The notes under the pieces were generated by a model. That model saw only the letters and a program-made list of their open reading frames with translations, did no database searches and had not been told where the DNA came from. A DNA stretch of 26,011 nucleotides from JBFKUL01 sp041635755 (lineage in GTDB: Bacteria > Pseudomonadota > Gammaproteobacteria > Burkholderiales > SG8-39): the NCBI GenBank assembly GCA_041635755.1, contig JBFKUL010000009.1, forward strand, positions 1-26,011, written 5' to 3'. Each line of letters opens with the position of its first letter. Positions within the stretch are counted from its first letter, which is position 1. A program made the translations under genes and the position numbers. This document shows, in pieces, positions 6,850 to 15,220 of this stretch.

Positions 6850-7842
6850 ATGCACATCACGCTCGAAGGACATGATGAACCGGTCCCGGTTGAGTCCGGC
6901 GACACCATCCTCGCCTCGCTGATCCGCGCCGGCGTGGCGTTTCCGTTCTCGTGTCAGGCCGGCAACTGCGGCACCTGCAAATGCGAGCTGATCTCCGGAG
7001 ACGTGCTCGAAATGGAGTACTCGGAGCATGCGCTCAAGCCCGAGGAGCGCGAAAAGGGCGTGATCCTCGCCTGCCGCACGCAAGTGTGGGACGACACGGC
7101 GATTCGTCGTATCGACACCGAGGAGCTGGTGCTGCACCCTTCGCGCGTCATGCGCTGCCGCGTGGTCGAGCTCGAGGGACTGACGCACGACATCAAGGGA
7201 CTTCGGCTGACGATCGAGGCAGGCGGCCCGTTCAAGTTCTCGGCCGGGCAGTACGCGCAACTCGAGTTCGGACCCGGCCTGTCGCGCCACTACTCGATGG
7301 CAAGTACCCCCGAGGCGCTTGAACTCGTGTTCCACGTGCGGCACATGCCCGGAGGACGTACCAGCTCGCATGTCGCCGAACGGCTCAGGGTCGGAGACAA
7401 GGTCAAGGTCTCCGGCCCGCTTGGCGTCTCGTATCTGCGCGATCAGCACCAGGGTCCGGTGCTGCTGGTGGCCGGTGGCAGCGGGCTCGCGCCGATGCTG
7501 TCGATTCTCGAGACGCGTCTCGCGCGCGGCGGCACGGCGCCGGTGGCGCTGTATTTCGGCGTGCGCAGCGAGCGCGACCTGTATCACGAGGCGCGCCTGA
7601 AGGAACTCGCCGCGCTGCACCCAAACTTCCGCTATCACGTCGTGCTCTCGGAGCAAAAGGGCGCCAAGGGGCGTCGCTACGGCTTGGTGCACGAGGCGGT
7701 AGCGGCCGACTGGCAGGAGGGTGAAGACCTGGTGGCCTATCTGGCGGGTCCGCCGGTGATGGTCGAGGCGGCGAGCGAACTGCTGGCAGCGCGGGGACTG
7801 CCTGCGCGCCAGATCCACGCCGACGCGTTCTACAACCAATAG
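6850..7842 (+). CDS. NAD(P)H:acceptor reductase with 2Fe-2S, FAD and NAD domains (oxygenase reductase)
   Basis: This 330-residue protein is a three-domain electron-transfer chain. An N-terminal plant-type ferredoxin domain has Cys35, Cys40, Cys43 and Cys75 in the CX4CX2C...C pattern. The FAD domain has 'RHYSMAS', and the NAD domain has 'VAGGSGLAPMLSILETR'. The order ferredoxin-FAD-NAD matches reductases such as BenC and differs from PaaE, where the ferredoxin is C-terminal. It would pass electrons from NAD(P)H to an oxygenase. The di-iron protein two genes downstream is the obvious partner, but this is inferred. No dedicated Rieske oxygenase lies nearby. It is the first gene of the operon; the ribosome site before ATG 6850 is weak. 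Confidence 0.9.
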   Translation: MHITLEGHDEPVPVESGDTILASLIRAGVAFPFSCQAGNCGTCKCELISGDVLEMEYSEHALKPEEREKGVILACRTQVWDDTAIRRIDTEELVLHPSRVMRCRVVELEGLTHDIKGLRLTIEAGGPFKFSAGQYAQLEFGPGLSRHYSMASTPEALELVFHVRHMPGGRTSSHVAERLRVGDKVKVSGPLGVSYLRDQHQGPVLLVAGGSGLAPMLSILETRLARGGTAPVALYFGVRSERDLYHEARLKELAALHPNFRYHVVLSEQKGAKGRRYGLVHEAVAADWQEGEDLVAYLAGPPVMVEAASELLAARGLPARQIHADAFYNQ

Positions 7843-7914
7843 GCTCGCCGCGCCGTAATACGCCCGGACAGGTGAAGCGACGCACATGCCAGTACTACGA
7901 TCGTTGAGGTTCGA

Positions 7915-8829
7915 ATGGACTTGAAGGGCCGCGCGGCGATCGTCACTGGCGGTGCGCAAGGCATCGGGCGAGCCATTGCCGAAGACCTCATGGCGCATGG
8001 CGCCGGCGTCGTGATCGTCGATGCCGGCGTCTCGATCGCAGGGGAGCCGCTCGAGCCGAAGCTCGCCGACGACGCGGTAAAGCACATGGACCGCGCGGCC
8101 GCGGTGTGCGGCGATGTCGCCGACCCGGATGTCGCGCGAGCGGCGATCGCGTTGGCGGTAGAGCGCTTCGGCGGGATCGATATCGTAGTGAACAACGCCG
8201 CGATCATCCGCGACGCGTTGATCTTTAAATCGGACGCCGCAGCGTGGAACGCGGTGCTGCGCACCAATCTGACCGGAGCATATTGCCTGCTCGCGGCCGC
8301 CACGCCCCTGATGCGCGACCAGGCCAAGGCGGGCCGTGCGCCCGGATCGATCGTCAACATCGTTTCCTCGGCGGGCCTGTATGGCAATTTCGGACAAGCG
8401 GCCTACGCCGCGGCGAAAGCGGGATTGCTCGGCCTGACGCGCGCCGTGGCCCACGACTTAGCACGCTCGAGGATCCGTGCCAACGCGCTGGCACCGTTTG
8501 CCGCCACCCGCGTCACCGAAAGCATCCGACCAGCGAACGAAGCGCAGGCCGCCTACAAGGAGAAAGCGCTCCGGGTGCCCGCAACCTACGTCGCGCGCGT
8601 GGTGACCTTTCTTGCCTCGGCCGCCTCGGGCGAGGCAAGCGGGCAGCTCTTCGGCGTGCGCGGCCGCGAGTTGTTCGTATTTTCGCAGGCGCGGCCGGCG
8701 TTCCGCCTGCTGCAGCCGCAAGGCGGGTACGACCTCGCCGCCTTCGCGCAGGGCGCCAAGGCAATGGAACCCTACTATGACGACCTCGTGACCGATCTCG
8801 AGGCCTTCGCGTCCGATCCTATTCTCTGA
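7915..8829 (+). CDS. Short-chain dehydrogenase/reductase with C-terminal extension
   Basis: This 304-residue SDR has the NAD(P) motif TGGAQGIG near residue 11, 'NNAAIIRDAL', and the catalytic set S151, Y164, K168 ('AAYAAAKAG'). The usual SDR core of about 250 residues is followed by an extension of about 50 residues ('GQLFGVRGRELFVFSQ' then an aromatic-rich tail). This resembles the dehydrogenase part of multifunctional enzyme type 2 and related 3-hydroxyacyl-CoA dehydrogenases, which would suit a CoA-thioester substrate. Between the reductase and the di-iron oxygenase genes, it may oxidise a dihydrodiol or hydroxyl product; this is inference. GAGG at 7906-7909 supports the start. It ends 17 bases before the next gene. 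Confidence 0.88.
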   Translation: MDLKGRAAIVTGGAQGIGRAIAEDLMAHGAGVVIVDAGVSIAGEPLEPKLADDAVKHMDRAAAVCGDVADPDVARAAIALAVERFGGIDIVVNNAAIIRDALIFKSDAAAWNAVLRTNLTGAYCLLAAATPLMRDQAKAGRAPGSIVNIVSSAGLYGNFGQAAYAAAKAGLLGLTRAVAHDLARSRIRANALAPFAATRVTESIRPANEAQAAYKEKALRVPATYVARVVTFLASAASGEASGQLFGVRGRELFVFSQARPAFRLLQPQGGYDLAAFAQGAKAMEPYYDDLVTDLEAFASDPIL

Positions 8830-8846
8830 ACGACGAGGAACTTCAG

Positions 8847-9551
8847 ATGCCCGCCTATGCCACCGTCAAGTCGATCGAGGAATTCAACGCGCAGCCCGAG
8901 GAGTACCGCGTCGCCGTGCGCAAGATCGTGCGCAGCCACGCGCTCAACGAGCTCTACGGTGCGCAGGTGTTCGACGAGCCGGCGATCAGGCTTGCGCCCA
9001 CACCGTACGCCAAATGGCTCACCTGCCGGGTGGCGATGGAGGAGTACCACCACCATGTGCGCTTTCGCGAGCTCGCGGACCAGATCGGCGTCAAACCCCA
9101 GGAGATGGACATCCGGAGCAAGCGCCCGCTCAACATCTTCGAGTTCCCTTTGCAGTCCTGGGAGCAGTTCTGCGTTATCAAGATGCTCGGCGACCTCGCG
9201 GAGATCCTGCAGGTCGAGGATCTGCTGCATTGTTCGTTCGTGCCCCTGCGCAATATCGCGCGTACCACGATGCCCGAGGAGAAATTCCACGCCCAGTTCG
9301 GGCTCGACTTCTGCGTCGATCTGGTCGAGACGGAGGAGGGCCGCAAGCATGTGCAGCAGGAGATCGACCGTTTTTATCCGGAGGCGCCGAAGTTCTTCGG
9401 CGCGAGCGAATCCAAGAACAACGCCCTGTACCGCAAGTACGGCATCAAGCTGCGCTCAAACGAAGAAATGCGCGCCGATTACATGGCGCGCGCCAGAGAT
9501 ATCGTCGAGAAACTCGACCTGAAGTTGCCTGAGGTCGCCGTCGCAGCGTGA
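8847..9551 (+). CDS. PaaA/PaaC-like ferritin-fold di-iron oxygenase
   Basis: This 234-residue, mainly helical protein belongs by appearance to the phenylacetic-acid-catabolism di-iron family. Likely iron ligands fall in two repeats: E35 in 'NELYG' with E65-x-x-H68 in 'MEEYHHH', and D116 or E119 with E145-x-x-H148 in 'PEEKFHAQFG'. The 30-residue gap between E35 and E65 fits the family. PaaA oxygenates phenylacetyl-CoA and needs PaaC and other subunits; BoxB (about 470 residues) oxygenates benzoyl-CoA. This protein is half the size of BoxB and has no PaaB, PaaC or PaaD gene beside it, so it may act alone or as a homodimer. Two benzoate-CoA ligases follow, so an aryl-CoA substrate is the best guess. 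Confidence 0.75.
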   Translation: MPAYATVKSIEEFNAQPEEYRVAVRKIVRSHALNELYGAQVFDEPAIRLAPTPYAKWLTCRVAMEEYHHHVRFRELADQIGVKPQEMDIRSKRPLNIFEFPLQSWEQFCVIKMLGDLAEILQVEDLLHCSFVPLRNIARTTMPEEKFHAQFGLDFCVDLVETEEGRKHVQQEIDRFYPEAPKFFGASESKNNALYRKYGIKLRSNEEMRADYMARARDIVEKLDLKLPEVAVAA

Positions 9552-9701
9552 GCGCGACTCCGAGGGCACGCGTCGATTCAAATATACGCGTTGTCCAGCG
9601 GCGGAGGCCGGCCGCTTGAGGCATACGGAGCGCGCCGCGCGATACGCTGAGCGGCCACGGTACCAGGCCATGCGGACGTGGAGAAGGAGCGGGGAACAGC
9701 G
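9552..9701. other. 150-base gap within the catabolic operon
   Basis: The gap separates the di-iron oxygenase from the first CoA ligase. It contains one small hairpin, AGCGGC (9597-9602) with GCCGCT (9611-9616), and a short AT-rich patch near 9576-9586. I see no open reading frame, terminator or convincing promoter. An internal promoter cannot be excluded. Confidence 0.3.
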
Positions 9702-11237
9702 ATGCCGGTGGCACTGAACGCAGTCGACGTATTGCTCGCGCATGCGGACACGGCAGCGCTGGGCGGGCGCCCGGCGATCGTGCAGGACGGACGCGAAACG
9801 AGCTACGGCGCGCTCGCCGAACTGACTGGGCGCGTGGCGTCCGTCTTGCGCGATACCGGCCTTGAGGCGGGCGAGCGCGTGTGCCTGCTGATGAACGACA
9901 CGCCGCTTTTCTGCGCTGCGTTCCTCGGCGCGCTCAGGGCAGGCGCGGTCGCGATCCCGCTCAACACGCGGTTGCCGGCAGAGGAACTACGCTTCATCGT
10001 CGAAGACAGCGATGCCGCGCTGCTGATTTACGACCCGTCGTTCGCCCTGCTCGCGGGGGAGATCGCGGGCGCTCGGGCACGGCCGCGCCTGCTCGCTGCG
10101 CGCGGCGCGGAAGTCTCGCTCGAAGCGCGCGCCCGCGCCGCGTCCGCGATCGTTCGATCGCACCCGACGCGTGGTGCGGATCCCGCTTTCTGGCTTTACT
10201 CGTCCGGCACCACCGGGCGGCCGAAGGCCATCGTCCATAGCCACGCCAACGCAGCGCAGGCCGGCAAGCTGTTGCGCGAGGTCGCGAACGCCGGACCCGG
10301 GAGCGTGGTGCTCGCCACCTCGAAGCTGTTCTTCGCCTTCGCGCTCGACAATGCTTTCACCGGGGCGCTCGCCTGTGGCGCCACGACCATCCTGAACGAA
10401 GGTTGGCCCGAGCCCGAAGCGATCGTCGCGCAGGTGGCGCAGCACCGTCCAAGCGTATTCTTCACGGTTCCGACGTTCTTTCGCCGGCTGCTGGCGTTGC
10501 CCGCGGGACAACTTCGCGCGTTCGCCGACACGCCGATCAATATCACCGGCGGAGAGCGACTCCCGGACGCGATCCTGCGCCAGTGGCGTGAAACGGTCGG
10601 CACCGACATCCTGGTCGCCTACGGCATGTCGGAAACGTTCTGCAACGCCATGTCGAACCTGCCCGACCGCAAGCGCGATGGCAGCGTCGGCGTGCCGCTC
10701 GGCGGGGTCGAGGCCCGCATCCTCGACCAGCGCGGCGCCGAGGTCGCTTCGGGCGAGCCGGGCGTGCTGTGGGTGCGACACCCATCGCTTGCGCTCGGCT
10801 ACAAGGACCCGGAGCGCACGGCAAGGGCGTTTCGCGATGGCTGGTTCTGCACCGGCGATCTGTTCACGCGGGACGAGGACGGCTTCTACACACACCAGGG
10901 CCGATCGGACGAGCTTTACCGCGTCGCCGGACAATGGGTCAAACCTTCCGAGGTCGAGGAGGCAGTACTCGGCGACGGTCTCGCGCGCGAAGCCGCATGC
11001 GTGGTCGTGCCGGATGGCGACGGTTTCGAGCGGCTCGCGCTGTTCGTCGTGTCCGGCGCGGCGACGCCGGTGCTCGCGGCCGCGCAAGCGCGTTGCCAAC
11101 AGGCACTGCCGCGCCACAGTCAGCCAAAATGGATCCGCGAAGTGGCGGCGCTGCCGCGCACCGCAACCGGTAAAGTGCAGCGCTTCGTGCTGCGCGAGCG
11201 ACTGCTCGCGGAAACCGGTGGGAGAGACGAACCGTGA
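9702..11237 (+). CDS. Benzoate-CoA ligase family protein 1
   Basis: This 511-residue adenylate-forming enzyme has the P-loop YSSGTTGRPK at 166-175, the 'LFFAFALDNAFTGAL' block that marks benzoate/hydroxybenzoate-CoA ligases, 'AYGMSET', 'GWFCTGDLF' with the hinge Asp, and the catalytic lysine K491 in 'TATGKVQRF'. It would join an aromatic acid to CoA using ATP. Substrate specificity (benzoate, hydroxybenzoate, aminobenzoate) cannot be read reliably. A GTG at 9678 would add eight residues; I prefer ATG 9702, which has GGGG seven bases upstream and gives the same length as the second ligase. Its stop overlaps the next gene start in GTGA. Confidence 0.92.
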   Translation: MPVALNAVDVLLAHADTAALGGRPAIVQDGRETSYGALAELTGRVASVLRDTGLEAGERVCLLMNDTPLFCAAFLGALRAGAVAIPLNTRLPAEELRFIVEDSDAALLIYDPSFALLAGEIAGARARPRLLAARGAEVSLEARARAASAIVRSHPTRGADPAFWLYSSGTTGRPKAIVHSHANAAQAGKLLREVANAGPGSVVLATSKLFFAFALDNAFTGALACGATTILNEGWPEPEAIVAQVAQHRPSVFFTVPTFFRRLLALPAGQLRAFADTPINITGGERLPDAILRQWRETVGTDILVAYGMSETFCNAMSNLPDRKRDGSVGVPLGGVEARILDQRGAEVASGEPGVLWVRHPSLALGYKDPERTARAFRDGWFCTGDLFTRDEDGFYTHQGRSDELYRVAGQWVKPSEVEEAVLGDGLAREAACVVVPDGDGFERLALFVVSGAATPVLAAAQARCQQALPRHSQPKWIREVAALPRTATGKVQRFVLRERLLAETGGRDEP

Positions 11238-12100
11238 GAATCTGCCGCTTCGACGAGGACCGCCTTGGGTTGATCGAAGGTGAGGACGTCATCGACGTCA
11301 CGCCCGCGCTCGGGGCGATTCCGGCAACGCGCTGGCCGCGCCCTCATGGGGATGCGCTGATCGCTAACCTCGACGCCGTGCTCGAGCGCGCCCGGGCACT
11401 CGCGGCAAGCGCGCCGCGGCAGTCGATCTCGTCGTGCCGGATGCGCTCGCCGGTCGCCAACCCGAGCAAGATCATCAACGCGCCGATCAACTACCAGGCG
11501 CATATCGACGAGGCGAAGAGCGACCCGGGCATCGCGCACGGCCGCGAGATCAAGACCATCGCCGACTGGGGCCTGTTTCTGAAATCCACCAGCTCGCTGA
11601 TCGGGCCGGGCGAACCGATCCGGTTGCGCTTTGCGGAGCGTCGCAATGACCACGAATGCGAGCTGGCGGTGGTGATCGGCCGCGTCGCGAACCGCGTGCC
11701 GCGCGAACGTGCGCTCGACGTCGTCTGCGGCTACGCCGTAGGGCTCGACATGACGCTGCGCGGGCCCGAGTTTCCGAGCTTTCGCAAATCGATCGACAGC
11801 TACTCGGTGCTCGGCCCCTGGCTGGTGACGCGCGACGAGGTACCTGACCCAAACGCGCTCGAGCTTTGGCTGAGCGTCAACGGCGAGCCGCGCCAGCGCG
11901 CGAGCACGCGCATGATGGTTTACGACGTGGCGAGACTCATCGAGTACGCGTCGAGCTTCTATACGCTCTACCCCGGCGACATCATTCTGACCGGGACCCC
12001 TGAGGGGGTCGGCCCGGTTCGACCGGGCGACGAGATCTTTGCCGGCATCGAGCGGGTGGGCGAGTTCACCATCCGCGTGTCGCCCGAGTACGCGGGCTGA
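11234..12100 (+). CDS. Fumarylacetoacetate hydrolase (FAH) family protein 1
   Basis: This 288-residue protein has an N-terminal domain (about 1-75) and a catalytic FAH fold with metal ligands E141, E143 ('HECELAVVIG') and D172 ('GYAVGLDMT'), plus 'ILTGTPEGVGPVRPGDEI' near the end. This longer form groups in appearance with acylpyruvases, ureidoglycolate lyase-like proteins and HpcE/MhpD-type enzymes that act on 2-oxo-acids from ring cleavage. Translation starts at GTG 11234, which overlaps the ligase stop by four bases (GTGA), so the two are translationally coupled. It likely hydrolyses or isomerises a ring-cleavage product, but the substrate is unknown. Confidence 0.88.
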   Translation: MRICRFDEDRLGLIEGEDVIDVTPALGAIPATRWPRPHGDALIANLDAVLERARALAASAPRQSISSCRMRSPVANPSKIINAPINYQAHIDEAKSDPGIAHGREIKTIADWGLFLKSTSSLIGPGEPIRLRFAERRNDHECELAVVIGRVANRVPRERALDVVCGYAVGLDMTLRGPEFPSFRKSIDSYSVLGPWLVTRDEVPDPNALELWLSVNGEPRQRASTRMMVYDVARLIEYASSFYTLYPGDIILTGTPEGVGPVRPGDEIFAGIERVGEFTIRVSPEYAG

Positions 12101-12176
12101 GTCGAGGCGTGCGACCCTTGCCACAGGATCGAAAGCGCGGCGCGCGGCACTCGGCACGCGCAATGAGGTTCTCGTC

Positions 12177-13712
12177 ATGAATGGCGCGGCGCATCTGCTC
12201 AACGCCGAGGTGCTTGCGCGGCACGGCGCGCGTACGGCGCTGATCTGCGGCGCCGACGCGGTGAGCTACGCTGAGCTTGCGCGGCGAGTGCAACGTGCGG
12301 CAGGCGCACTGGGCGCACTCGGCGTTCAGCCGGGCGACCGCGTGCTGCTGCTGATGCGCGATACGCCCGAGCTCGCGGTGGCGTGGCTCGGCTGCCTCTG
12401 GCACGGCGCCGTGGCGGTCGCGCTGAACAGCCAGCTCTCGGAAGACGACTACCGTTACATGCGCTCGGACAGCGGGGCGCGCCTTGCCGTCGTCGACGAT
12501 GCGCTCGCCGCGGCGTATCCGCGCTTCTTCGACGCCCTGGTGCGCGAACAGCGCGTCGCCATCGCCGGCAGGACGATCGACGGCGTACCGGCGTGGCGCG
12601 AAACGCTCGAGCGCGCCGCACCCGAGGCTTCCCCCTTTGCCGCCGAGCTGCTCTCGCCCGCGTTCTGGCTCTATTCATCCGGCACGACCGGGCGACCCAA
12701 GGGCATCATCCACACGCATAAGGACGTGCTGCCCGCCGGACAGGTGCTGCGCGAGACCGTGACGCTCGCGCCGGGTGACAAGGTGCTCGTGACCTCGCGC
12801 ATCTTCTTCGCCTACGGTCTCGAAAACGCGTTGCTCGGTCCGCTATCGATCGGGGCCACCTCGGTGCTCAATCCGGACTGGGCGAACATCGAGCGTGTCT
12901 GCGCGCTCGTCGCCGAGCACCGACCGGCCGCGTTCTTCAGCGTACCCTCGTTCTATCGGCGCCTGCTCAGTCTAAGCGACGAGGCGCTCGCGGTGTTTCG
13001 CCCGGTGCAGCATTTCTTCGCCGCAGGCGAGCGTCTGCCCGAAGCGATCTCGTCGCGCTGGCACGCGCTGCTCGGGCGCGAGATCTTGTCGATCTACGGT
13101 ATGTCCGAAACGTTCTGCGTCGCGATGGTCACGCCACCCGGCACGGCCAACGAAAAACGCACCGGACAGCCGCTCGCCGGCGTCGAGGTCAGGCTGGTCG
13201 CGCTCGAGGGGCACGAGGCCACGGCGGGCGAGCCGGGCGTGCTGTGGATTCGACACCCCGCGCTTGCGTTCGGCTACGCCAATCGGGCCGAGCAGACACG
13301 CGAGCAGTTCCGCGACGGCTGGTTCTGCACGAAGGACGTTTTCGTACGTGACGCGCAAGGTTTTTTTCAGCACCAGGGCCGCTCCGACGAGCTGATCAAG
13401 GTCGCCGGGCAATGGGTCAAGCCGAACGAGCTCGAGGAGGCCGTTCTCGGCGAAGCCGGGATCACCGAGGCCGCCTGCGTGCCGGTGCCCGATGCCGACG
13501 GCTTCGAGCGTCTGGCGCTGTTCGTCGCTGCGAGCGCCGATCCCGACGGGGCGACTGCTGCCGCGGCGCGCGCCTGCGAAGACAAACTACCGCGCCACAA
13601 GCGGCCGAAATGGGTGCGCGCGGTTACCGAGCTGCCGCGCACCGCGACCGGTAAAGTGCAGCGATTTCGGCTGCGCGAAATCCTGGAGCGTGAGCTCACC
13701 GGCAAGCGATAG
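12177..13712 (+). CDS. Benzoate-CoA ligase family protein 2
   Basis: A second 511-residue adenylate-forming CoA ligase, clearly related to the first: P-loop YSSGTTGRPK again at 166-175, 'IFFAYGLENALLGPL', 'IYGMSETFC', 'GWFCTKDVF' and catalytic lysine K493 in 'TATGKVQRF'. The shared landmarks fall at nearly identical positions, so the pair looks like an old duplication around the FAH gene. The 'FAYGLENAL' box is closer to textbook benzoate-CoA ligases than that of copy 1. The hinge block differs (GWFCTKDV against GWFCTGDL in copy 1): a lysine precedes the Asp here. GAGG at 12165-12168 supports ATG 12177; an open frame runs back to 12039 but overlaps the FAH gene. Confidence 0.92.
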   Translation: MNGAAHLLNAEVLARHGARTALICGADAVSYAELARRVQRAAGALGALGVQPGDRVLLLMRDTPELAVAWLGCLWHGAVAVALNSQLSEDDYRYMRSDSGARLAVVDDALAAAYPRFFDALVREQRVAIAGRTIDGVPAWRETLERAAPEASPFAAELLSPAFWLYSSGTTGRPKGIIHTHKDVLPAGQVLRETVTLAPGDKVLVTSRIFFAYGLENALLGPLSIGATSVLNPDWANIERVCALVAEHRPAAFFSVPSFYRRLLSLSDEALAVFRPVQHFFAAGERLPEAISSRWHALLGREILSIYGMSETFCVAMVTPPGTANEKRTGQPLAGVEVRLVALEGHEATAGEPGVLWIRHPALAFGYANRAEQTREQFRDGWFCTKDVFVRDAQGFFQHQGRSDELIKVAGQWVKPNELEEAVLGEAGITEAACVPVPDADGFERLALFVAASADPDGATAAAARACEDKLPRHKRPKWVRAVTELPRTATGKVQRFRLREILERELTGKR

Positions 13713-13784
13713 AATTGCCGCTCGGTTCATCATACGCAAACGCCATCCGTTTTCGATTCGTCTACTACCCGATACGAGGCAAGC

Positions 13785-14477
13785 ATGGGTTATGCAATTC
13801 AGCTCTGGGCGCCGCCGGCGATCGCCATCGCTGGCTCGAGTGACACCTTTCCGGTGCGCCGCATCTTCTGCGTCGGCCGCAATTACGTCGAGCACCAGAA
13901 GGAGATGGGCGGCGACGGGCGCGAGGCTCCGTTCTTCTTCATCAAGTCCGCGCATGCGCTGGTGCCCGGGGGCGGAGAGGTGCACTACCCGCTCAAGAGC
14001 AGCAACTATCACTACGAGACCGAGATGGTGGTGGCGCTGGCCAAGGGCGGCCGCCGTATCGATCCACGCAAGGCCAACGAGCACATCTTCGGCTACGCGG
14101 TGGGTCTCGACATGACCCGCCGTGACCTGCAGCAATGGGGCAAAGATCACGGCCGGCCGTGGGACTTCGGCAAGGATTTCGACCAAGCCGCGCCGTGCGG
14201 CCAGCTCGCACCGGCCTCGAAGGTCGGCCATCCGGCGAAGGGCATGATCCAGCTTACGGTGAACGGCAAGGAACGCCAGAAGGCCGATCTTTCGGAGATG
14301 ATCTGGTCAGTGCCTGAGCAGATCGCGTATCTTTCCGAGTACTACACGCTCGAGGCCGGCGATATCATCTACTCCGGCACGCCGGCAGGCGTCGGGCCCG
14401 TCAAGCCGGGCGACGAGCTGCACGCGTCGATCGAGGGCGTGGGCGAACTAAACGTGAAGATCGTGCCCGCGCTTTGA
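13785..14477 (+). CDS. Fumarylpyruvate hydrolase-like FAH protein (NagK-like)
   Basis: This 230-residue protein is the compact FAH form. 'RIFCVGRNYVEHQKEMG' (about 26-42) leads to the metal ligands E78 and E80 ('HYETEMVVAL') and D109 ('GYAVGLDMTRRDLQ'), then 'GRPWDFGKDFDQAAPCG' and 'SGTPAGVGPVKPGDEL'. This pattern is that of fumarylpyruvate hydrolases of the gentisate pathway (NagK), which split fumarylpyruvate into fumarate and pyruvate. The maleylpyruvate isomerase-like gene follows at once, the normal NagK-NagL pairing. It lies 72 bases after ligase 2. The missing partner is a gentisate 1,2-dioxygenase, which is not in this window. Confidence 0.85.
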   Translation: MGYAIQLWAPPAIAIAGSSDTFPVRRIFCVGRNYVEHQKEMGGDGREAPFFFIKSAHALVPGGGEVHYPLKSSNYHYETEMVVALAKGGRRIDPRKANEHIFGYAVGLDMTRRDLQQWGKDHGRPWDFGKDFDQAAPCGQLAPASKVGHPAKGMIQLTVNGKERQKADLSEMIWSVPEQIAYLSEYYTLEAGDIIYSGTPAGVGPVKPGDELHASIEGVGELNVKIVPAL

Positions 14478-14541
14478 TTCGCAACGTTCCCCCCTACGGC
14501 AGAAGCGCGCAGCGTCGCGGCGAGACCCGGCGCACAGACGC

Positions 14542-15183
14542 ATGAAGCTCTACACATACTTTCGCAGCTCGGCTGCCTATCGCGTGCGCATCGCGCTCAA
14601 TCTCAAGGGTCTTGCCTACCAGCCGCAGTACGTTCATCTGCCCAAAGGTGAGCACCGTAAGCCGGCCTACGCCGCGGTGAACCCGCAGGCGCTGCTGCCG
14701 ACACTGGTGGCCGACGACGGCACCTTGATCACCCAATCGCTGGCGATCATCGAGTATCTCGAGGAAACCCACCCGAAACCGCCGTTGCTGCCCGAGGACG
14801 CGGCGGGCCGCGCGCGCGTCAGGTCCCTCGCGCTGCTGGTGGCCTGCGAGATCCACCCGCTGAACAATCTGCGGGCGCTTCAATACCTGGTGAAACAGCT
14901 CGGCCACTCCGAGGATGAAAAAAACGCGTGGTATCAGCACTGGGTCGCCGACGGGCTCGCGAAGCTCGAGGCTGACCTGACGCAAAAGAACGGTACCGGC
15001 AAGTTCTGCCATGGCGATTCGCCGACGCTCGCCGACTGCGCGCTGGTGCCGCAGATCTTCAACGCCCAGCGCTTCCACTGCGACCTTGCTCCCTATCCAA
15101 CGGTGATGCGCATTCATGAGCACTGCATGAAGCTCGAGGCGTTCGACAAGGCGCAGCCCTCCAAGCAGCCCGACGCCGAATAA
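14542..15183 (+). CDS. Maleylpyruvate/maleylacetoacetate isomerase (zeta-class GST, NagL-like)
   Basis: This 213-residue protein has a thioredoxin-fold GST N-terminus opening 'MKLYTYFRSSAAYRVRIALN', where the SS-x-x-x-R pattern binds glutathione, 'NPQALLPTLVADDG' with the cis-Pro, 'TQSLAIIEYLEE', and a helical C-terminal domain with 'CEIHPLNNLRALQYL' and 'TLADCALVPQIFNA'. Zeta-class enzymes isomerise maleylpyruvate (NagL, gentisate route) or maleylacetoacetate (MaiA, tyrosine route). The neighbour is a fumarylpyruvate hydrolase-like gene, and no homogentisate gene is near, so maleylpyruvate is more likely. The typical SSCS is SSAA here; this loss of the catalytic-loop cysteine also occurs in some homologues. 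The ribosome site is weak. Confidence 0.88.
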   Translation: MKLYTYFRSSAAYRVRIALNLKGLAYQPQYVHLPKGEHRKPAYAAVNPQALLPTLVADDGTLITQSLAIIEYLEETHPKPPLLPEDAAGRARVRSLALLVACEIHPLNNLRALQYLVKQLGHSEDEKNAWYQHWVADGLAKLEADLTQKNGTGKFCHGDSPTLADCALVPQIFNAQRFHCDLAPYPTVMRIHEHCMKLEAFDKAQPSKQPDAE

Positions 15184-15220
15184 CGTTCACCAGCGCGTCA
15201 TCTTCAGCGAGGACTCCGAC

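Noticed and set aside
6793..8454. A 553-codon open frame on the minus strand opposite the reductase and SDR
   Set aside because: Both plus-strand genes have clear domains and ribosome sites, while this frame has none and spans two genes.
8847..9551. tRNA hydroxylase MiaE as the identity of the di-iron protein
   Set aside because: The fold family is related, but the position between an oxygenase reductase/SDR pair and CoA ligases, and the Paa-like residue spacing, fit an aryl-CoA oxygenase better.
9987..11117. A 376-codon minus-strand frame opposite CoA ligase 1
   Set aside because: It is a shadow of a well-defined ligase gene, with low-complexity translation.
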